Of a stretch of 64,000 nucleotides of DNA, positions 59,461 through 64,000 are shown one piece after another. Source of the DNA: Brachyspira hampsonii (GTDB lineage Bacteria > Spirochaetota > Brachyspiria > Brachyspirales > Brachyspiraceae); NCBI RefSeq assembly GCF_002214805.1, contig NZ_CP019914.1, positions 1,798,001 to 1,862,000 on the forward strand, given 5' to 3'. Each line of letters starts with the position of its first letter. Within the stretch, counting starts at the first letter, position 1. A program made the translations under genes and the position numbers. The notes beneath the pieces are model-generated. The model did no database searches and was not told the origin of the DNA. It saw only the letters and a list, made by a program, of their open reading frames with translations.

Positions 59461-59874
59461 CGCACGGTAAACATATTTTTATTTTTTAATTTAAATTATG
59501 ATTCTAATATTTTTTTATTTTAGATTTCATAAACCGTGCGGTGAATAAAATTCAAAAATTAAAAAAAACTTGGGTGGGTGCTGTAATTTCTAATATAACA
59601 ATAAGAAAATAAAAAATATAAATTTCAAATAAAAACTATAAAGCATATAGGGTGGGGAGTGTAAATAAATTTAAAACTTGAATTACATACCCAGCCCTTT
59701 ATATTTTAATATTTTATTATAAAATTTATATTTTTGTTTTTTTAAAACTAATACTGAAAAGTTAATGCCAGCCCAAGTAATAATTAAATTTAACGCACGG
59801 TATATGATTTTTTATTTATTGTTTAAATTACAATTTCAATATTTTTTATATTTTAAATTTTGCTAACCGTGCGG
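59461..59874. repeat. Host intergenic nested inverted repeat, locus 4
   Basis: Hairpins at 59461-59541 (CGCACGG...CCGTGCGG) and 59794-59874 flank one long module with CTTGGGTGGGTG (59569), TAGGGTGGGG (59648), CCAGCCCTTTAT (59691) and GCCAGCCCAAG (59767). It fills the gap between convergent lepA and the capD-like gene. Confidence 0.85.
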
Positions 59875-59915
59875 TATTTGAATATATGAAGTATCCAATT
59901 TATTAATAAAGAAAA

Positions 59916-61364
59916 TTATCCTGTATATTCTTCTATATATTTATGCATAAGCATTTTTATAGTTTCTTTATCAGCATCAAGTGAAGCTATATCAAAAGCA
60001 TCAATCATGACTTTTCTTTCTTCCGGAGTTAAGCATTTAACAGGATCTTTTGCTATGAATAATTTTTGGTATTGTGAAGGTATTAAAGTTTCATCATCCA
60101 TTAAAATTTCTTCGTAAAGTTTTTCACCTTCTCTGATTCCTGTAAATATTATCGGAATATCTTTTTCTGTAAGTCCGTACATTTTAAGCATGTTTTTAGC
60201 CAAATCTAAAATCTTAACAGGCTTTCCCATATCTAAAGTAAATATTATTCCGTCATTCAAAGTACAGGCTTTAATTACAAGTCTTGCAGCTTCCCTTATA
60301 GACATAAAAAATCTTACCATTTCAGGGTGCGTTACTGTTAATGCCTTGCCTTCTCTAATCTGCTTTTCAAATACAGGTATAACACTTCCGCTGCTTCCTA
60401 AAACATTACCAAATCTTGTTATTTTGAATGCTGTATTATTTTGTTCATGCGACAATGACATTATCATTCTTTCGCATATTCTTTTGCTTGCTCCCATTAA
60501 TGAAGTAGGACGAACTGCTTTATCAGTTGATATGAATACAAAGTTCTTTATATTATTTTTAATGGCAAGTGTTGCTATATTTTCTGTTGCTAGTATATTA
60601 TTTTTAATAGCTTCTTCAGGGTAGCTTTCCATAAAAGGAAGATGTTTATGAGCGGCTGCATGAAAAATTATATCTGGTTTTTCTTCTTTTAAGATTTTAT
60701 CAACTTTAACATAGTCTCGTACATTTGATATTATATACATAAATTTGTGTTTATGTTTTTCATTGTTTCTGTCATTCAAAGACATTATGAGATTATGAAC
60801 GGCACTTTCAGAATTATCCAAAGCCATAACTTTTTTTACAGGAAGAGTAATTAATTGCCTTACAAGTTCGCTTCCGATAGATCCTCCGCCTCCTGTAACC
60901 AATATAGTTTTATCCTTATAGTATGCCGATATTTCTTTTTCATCAAAACCAATCTCTTCTCTTCCAAGTAAGTCTGAAGGTTCAATATTTCTTATATCTT
61001 TTATAGAGGCATTTCCCTTTATTATTTCAAAAAATCCGGGAAGTATTTTATATCTTATTCCTGTAGGATATATTATATCAAGTATTTCAAGCAGTTCTTT
61101 TTGTTTGAGAGTTGGTATTGCAATAATAATTTCTTCTATATCGGTATTATTACTTTTGTATTCTTTTATTATATTTTCTATGTCTTTTACTTTGCCTTTA
61201 ACTTTTATAGAATGATTTTTAATATTTACTTCTTTTTTATTTATATCATCATCTAAAAAGCAAAGTATATTATATTCGTTATTATCATCAGAGGTTAGTA
61301 TTTCAGATGCAAGAGTCTCACCGGCGTTTCCTGCTCCTATTATAACTATATTTTTCTTGTTCAT
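59916..61364 (-). CDS. Nucleotide-sugar dehydratase/epimerase, CapD/FlaA1 type
   Basis: A 482-aa protein. The N-terminal domain (1-140) is a Rossmann-like sugar-nucleotide sensing region starting NIVIIGAGNAGETLASEI. The C-terminal SDR domain has the NAD-binding LVTGGGGSIGSELVRQL and FISTDKAVRPTSLMGASKR with the catalytic Lys in the MGASK variant of YxxxK. Such enzymes make UDP-4-keto-6-deoxy sugars for surface polysaccharide. The usual four N-terminal transmembrane helices of the CapD family are missing, so this is the soluble form. Confidence 0.88.
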   Translation of the reverse strand: MNKKNIVIIGAGNAGETLASEILTSDDNNEYNILCFLDDDINKKEVNIKNHSIKVKGKVKDIENIIKEYKSNNTDIEEIIIAIPTLKQKELLEILDIIYPTGIRYKILPGFFEIIKGNASIKDIRNIEPSDLLGREEIGFDEKEISAYYKDKTILVTGGGGSIGSELVRQLITLPVKKVMALDNSESAVHNLIMSLNDRNNEKHKHKFMYIISNVRDYVKVDKILKEEKPDIIFHAAAHKHLPFMESYPEEAIKNNILATENIATLAIKNNIKNFVFISTDKAVRPTSLMGASKRICERMIMSLSHEQNNTAFKITRFGNVLGSSGSVIPVFEKQIREGKALTVTHPEMVRFFMSIREAARLVIKACTLNDGIIFTLDMGKPVKILDLAKNMLKMYGLTEKDIPIIFTGIREGEKLYEEILMDDETLIPSQYQKLFIAKDPVKCLTPEERKVMIDAFDIASLDADKETIKMLMHKYIEEYTG

Positions 61365-61650
61365 TACTTAAAACCTAAAATACATATATAAATAGAGTTA
61401 TAGTATATATTTTTTTTGTTTATTATACAAGGATTTTATTATATATTGTTTATTTTAGAAAAAGTTTTTAGTTAAAAATACACATAATTTAAATCTTTCA
61501 AAAATATAATATAAAAATTATAACAATTCTAAAAAATATATCTTTCTTTATATTCTGTTAATTCAATATTTCTGTTTCAAGTAATTTTAAAACTTTATTT
61601 ATATCATTCAATAATTTATTTAATATTTATAAGTTTATATTAGAATTTCA
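61365..61650. other. AT-rich intergenic region, nothing recognised
   Basis: About 290 bp between the 5' end of the capD-like gene and repeat locus 5. It must hold the capD promoter on the minus strand, but the sequence is too uniformly AT-rich for me to place it. Confidence 0.4.
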
Positions 61651-62462
61651 GCTACTACCCAAGTTTTTATTAAAATTGGTTTGACGCACGGTAAGCAAAA
61701 TTTATAATATAATAAAAATTTGAATTGCAAAATAACTTTATATTTTTAATTTCATTATGCGTGCGGTAATTAGACATCAAATTTAAATAACACTAGGGTG
61801 GGCATCTAAAAAATGATAATTAGGTTATAAATAAGTAAAAAATTTAAATCTGAAAATAAATTAAAAAGCCTATAGGGTGGGGATTATGATAAAGCAAAAA
61901 ATTTAAAAACTTTTTCTAAATTCCCGCCCTTTAGAGTTTGTTATTTTACTTTGGATTTTAGTTTGATACTGTTTTATGATTTAAATAACATCTATTAGCA
62001 CCCGCCCAAGTGTCTTATAAATTTGTAGTATATTCATCGCACGGTAAACAAAATTCTAAAATATAAATTAATTAGTAATATAATTTTTACTATGTTTAAA
62101 AATTGGTTCTGCGTGTGTTAAAAAAGTAATAACCTTAATTGCATTTTGGGTGGTTTTTTAAAAATTCTTTTTAAATAATAAAGAAAGTTAAAAATTATAA
62201 TTGCAGATTAAAATAATAAGCCTAAAGAGTGGGAATTAGTAAAAGTCAAAAAATTTATTCTCATTCCCCGCCCTTTAGAGTTTGTTATTTTACTTTGGAT
62301 TTTAGTTTAATACTGTTTTATGATTTAAATAACATCTATTAGCACCCGCCCAAGTTTTTATTAGAGTTAGTATTTATTAAACGCACGGTTAATAAATTTT
62401 TATTTATGATTCAAATTATAATTTCAAATTGTTTTAGATTAAAAATTTTACTCTCCGTGCGG
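61651..62462. repeat. Host intergenic nested inverted repeat, locus 5
   Basis: Starts with a truncated long module (ACTACCCAAG at 61654), then hairpins starting CGCACGG at 61685, 62038 and 62382, steps of 353 and 344 bp, with two long modules between them. The final CCGTGCGG (62455-62462) touches the hpt stop codon directly. Confidence 0.87.
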
Positions 62463-62993
62463 TTATTCAACTACTCCAATGTAGGGAAGATTTCTGTATT
62501 TCTGAGCATAGTCAATTCCGTAGCCTACAACAAACTCATCTTCTATATCAAAACCGTTATAGTCTATTTTTATATCAACTTTTCTTCTTGAAGGCTTATT
62601 TAAAAGTGTGCATATTTTAAGAGAAGCAATATTTCTGGTTTTTAATACTTCGCATATTTTTTCTAAAGTGTATCCTGTGTCTATTATATCTTCTACTATG
62701 ATAACATCTCTTCCTGTGAGAGGTATATCAACATCTTTAAGTATTTTAATTTCAGAACCTATTTTATTGTTTCCGTAACTTGATACTATCATAAAATCAA
62801 TTTCTACAGGCACATCAATATGCCTAGATAAATCAGCAATGAATATAAAAGAACCTTTTAAAAGTCCTATAATGCATGGTATATTTTCTTTATCCTTAAG
62901 ATCATTAGAAATTTGTTCTGCTAATTCTTTAACTTTATTATTTATATCTTCTTCTGATATAAGTATTTTTGATATATGATCATCTTTTTTCAT
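62463..62993 (-). CDS. hpt: Hypoxanthine phosphoribosyltransferase
   Basis: A 176-aa type I PRTase. PRPP-binding loop VIIVEDIIDTGYTL (97-110), the family LLKGSFIFIADLSRHI and DFMIVSSYG segments, and the C-terminal FVVGYGIDYAQKYRNLPYIG are all present. It salvages hypoxanthine and guanine to IMP and GMP. Stop codon lies at the edge of repeat locus 5. Confidence 0.95.
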   Translation of the reverse strand: MKKDDHISKILISEEDINNKVKELAEQISNDLKDKENIPCIIGLLKGSFIFIADLSRHIDVPVEIDFMIVSSYGNNKIGSEIKILKDVDIPLTGRDVIIVEDIIDTGYTLEKICEVLKTRNIASLKICTLLNKPSRRKVDIKIDYNGFDIEDEFVVGYGIDYAQKYRNLPYIGVVE

Positions 62994-63153
62994 GAATTAT
63001 CCCTTAGTAATTTTTTATATATTATCGTATATAAATAATAATTTAATTAAAAATATATTTATACTATGCATTTTTTTAATAATTATAATTTTTTTTGAAA
63101 ATGTATTTTAATAATTCAATATTTAACAAAAAATAAAATCTATATATAATTAT

Positions 63154-63196
63154 AGAGCCAATAGATAATCAATTTTATCCATTGGCTCTATTTTTA
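63154..63196. terminator. Terminator hairpin after etfA
   Basis: AGAGCCAAT (63154-63162) pairs with ATTGGCTCT (63181-63189), with extra pairing inside. The T-run is on the plus side; the minus side is AT-rich. It lies 3' of etfA and upstream of hpt. Confidence 0.65.
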
Positions 63197-63226
63197 ATAA
63201 AATAAATAATAATCTAAATTATTTAC

Positions 63227-64000
63227 TTACTTAGCTTTTTTAGCTTCTATTGCTTTTGCTAATTCTTCAGCTAATAGAGGAAGTACTTTATTCACATCGC
63301 CTACTATACCTAAATCAGCTATTCCAAACATAGGAGCATCTTTATCTTTGTTTATAGCAATGATGTATTCTGATTCTTCCATACCAGCCATGTGCTGAAT
63401 AGCACCAGAGATACCGCAAGCGAAGTATATATTAGGTCTTACTGTTTTACCTGTTTGACCTACTTGTCTAGCCTGTTCTATATATCCAGCATCTACTGCA
63501 GCTCTTGAACCTGAAACTGTTGCACCTATTTTAGAAGCTACAGCTTCAAGATTTTTGAAGTTTTCTTTAGAACCTACACCTCTACCGCCAGATACCAATA
63601 TTTTAGCTTCTGTAATATCAATTTTTTTAGAAGTTTCTTTTACTATATCTAAGATTTTAACTTTCATTTTAGAAGTGTCTATTGTTAAAGGTAATACTTC
63701 AACTTCACCTTTTTTTCCTTCTTCTTTAGCTAATTTCTGCATAACACCAGGTCTTACAGTAGCCATTTGCGGTCTATGATCCGGACATACAATAGTAGCC
63801 ATCAAGTTACCGCCGAATGCAGGTCTAGTCATTCCGAATACTTTAGTTTCATCATCTATTTCTAATTTTGTACAGTCAGCAGTAAGACCTGTAGCAAGTC
63901 TTGAAGATACTCTAGGAGCTAAGTCTCTTCCTAAAGTAGTTGCACCTAATAATACTATTTCCGGTTTTTTAGCATTTATTATTGCTGATAATGCCTGAGC
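63227..64000 (-). CDS. etfA: Electron transfer flavoprotein alpha subunit, 5' truncated by window
   Basis: 257 C-terminal residues are visible; the gene continues beyond 64000. The frame stays open to the window edge through LLGATTLGRDLAPRVSSRLA and GLTADCTKL, both EtfA signatures. The FAD-binding C-terminal domain contains LVSGGRGVG, GATVSGSRAAVDAG, YIEQARQVGQTGKTVRPNIY and CGISGAIQHMAGM. With EtfB it transfers electrons from acyl-CoA dehydrogenases, probably in a bifurcating fermentation system. The Met at 63832 is internal, not the start. Confidence 0.96.
   Translation of the reverse strand, partial: AQALSAIINAKKPEIVLLGATTLGRDLAPRVSSRLATGLTADCTKLEIDDETKVFGMTRPAFGGNLMATIVCPDHRPQMATVRPGVMQKLAKEEGKKGEVEVLPLTIDTSKMKVKILDIVKETSKKIDITEAKILVSGGRGVGSKENFKNLEAVASKIGATVSGSRAAVDAGYIEQARQVGQTGKTVRPNIYFACGISGAIQHMAGMEESEYIIAINKDKDAPMFGIADLGIVGDVNKVLPLLAEELAKAIEAKKAK

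Noticed and set aside
62406-62591. Plus-strand 61-aa frame at the 3' end of hpt
   Set aside because: Half is inside repeat locus 5 and half is antisense to hpt, with no RBS.

Overview
The window looks like chromosome of a very AT-rich spirochaete, most probably Brachyspira. That placement is an inference from the strong A/T bias, the gene repertoire (KDO synthesis, Rex, tandem bacteriohemerythrins, a short SMC, LepA, EtfA) and the style of the proteins; no 16S or marker search could be run. Two kinds of DNA alternate: ordinary host genes at both ends and one prophage of about 40.5 kb in the middle.

Left host part (1-6482): the 5' tip of kdsB, a PTS EIIA protein, a small unknown protein and a lipoprotein, then enolase, a copy of a host intergenic repeat family, two tandem bacteriohemerythrins, a sirtuin and the redox repressor gene rex, which has a palindrome over its -10 box. 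The rex stop codon is followed at once by a 34-bp sequence that recurs at 47001-47034 (32/34 identical). These two copies are the likely attL and attR. The rex/ankyrin bidirectional terminator lies just outside attR, so the prophage separates rex from its terminator.

Prophage (6483-47034): an early operon (6830-14200) with an initiator-like protein, a DnaC-like loader, an Nmad1/DUF1599 protein, an HNH nuclease, SSB, many small unknown genes, a tyrosine recombinase and a ribbon-helix-helix protein. Next come a candidate structured RNA with its own promoter (about 14787-14937) and a striking array of six small genes (15534-18240). Each array gene has the same almost invariant promoter/RBS leader, and at least five of them have their own terminator; four encode diverged paralogues of about 100 aa. 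The terminase genes are on the minus strand, facing away from the rest of the late genes. The plus-strand late region (20645-43567) holds two DNA methyltransferases, an HK97-type head module (portal, protease, capsid), connectors, a tail tube protein with three Ig-like repeats, a G/GT tail chaperone with a probable -1 frameshift, a tape measure protein, tail and fibre genes, a sigma-like HTH protein, and a lysis cassette (GH19 endolysin, holin candidate, overlapping Rz/Rz1-type spanins). The right end carries RHH proteins, a 26-residue amphipathic peptide gene, a second tyrosine recombinase and 44-bp palindromic iterons. The module order fits a temperate siphovirus.

Right host part (47035-64000): a secreted ankyrin-repeat protein, a UDG-superfamily protein coupled to an Imm17-like membrane protein, a short SMC, unknown proteins, MgtC, a mannose-type PTS EIIA, an amino-acid binding lipoprotein, lepA, a CapD/FlaA1-type nucleotide-sugar enzyme, hpt and partial etfA. 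Five intergenic loci of a roughly 345-bp nested inverted-repeat family (CGCACGG/CCGTGCG plus GGGTGGG/CCCACCC arms) lie in the host DNA and I found none in the prophage. Four of the five begin or end within about 45 bp of a stop codon.
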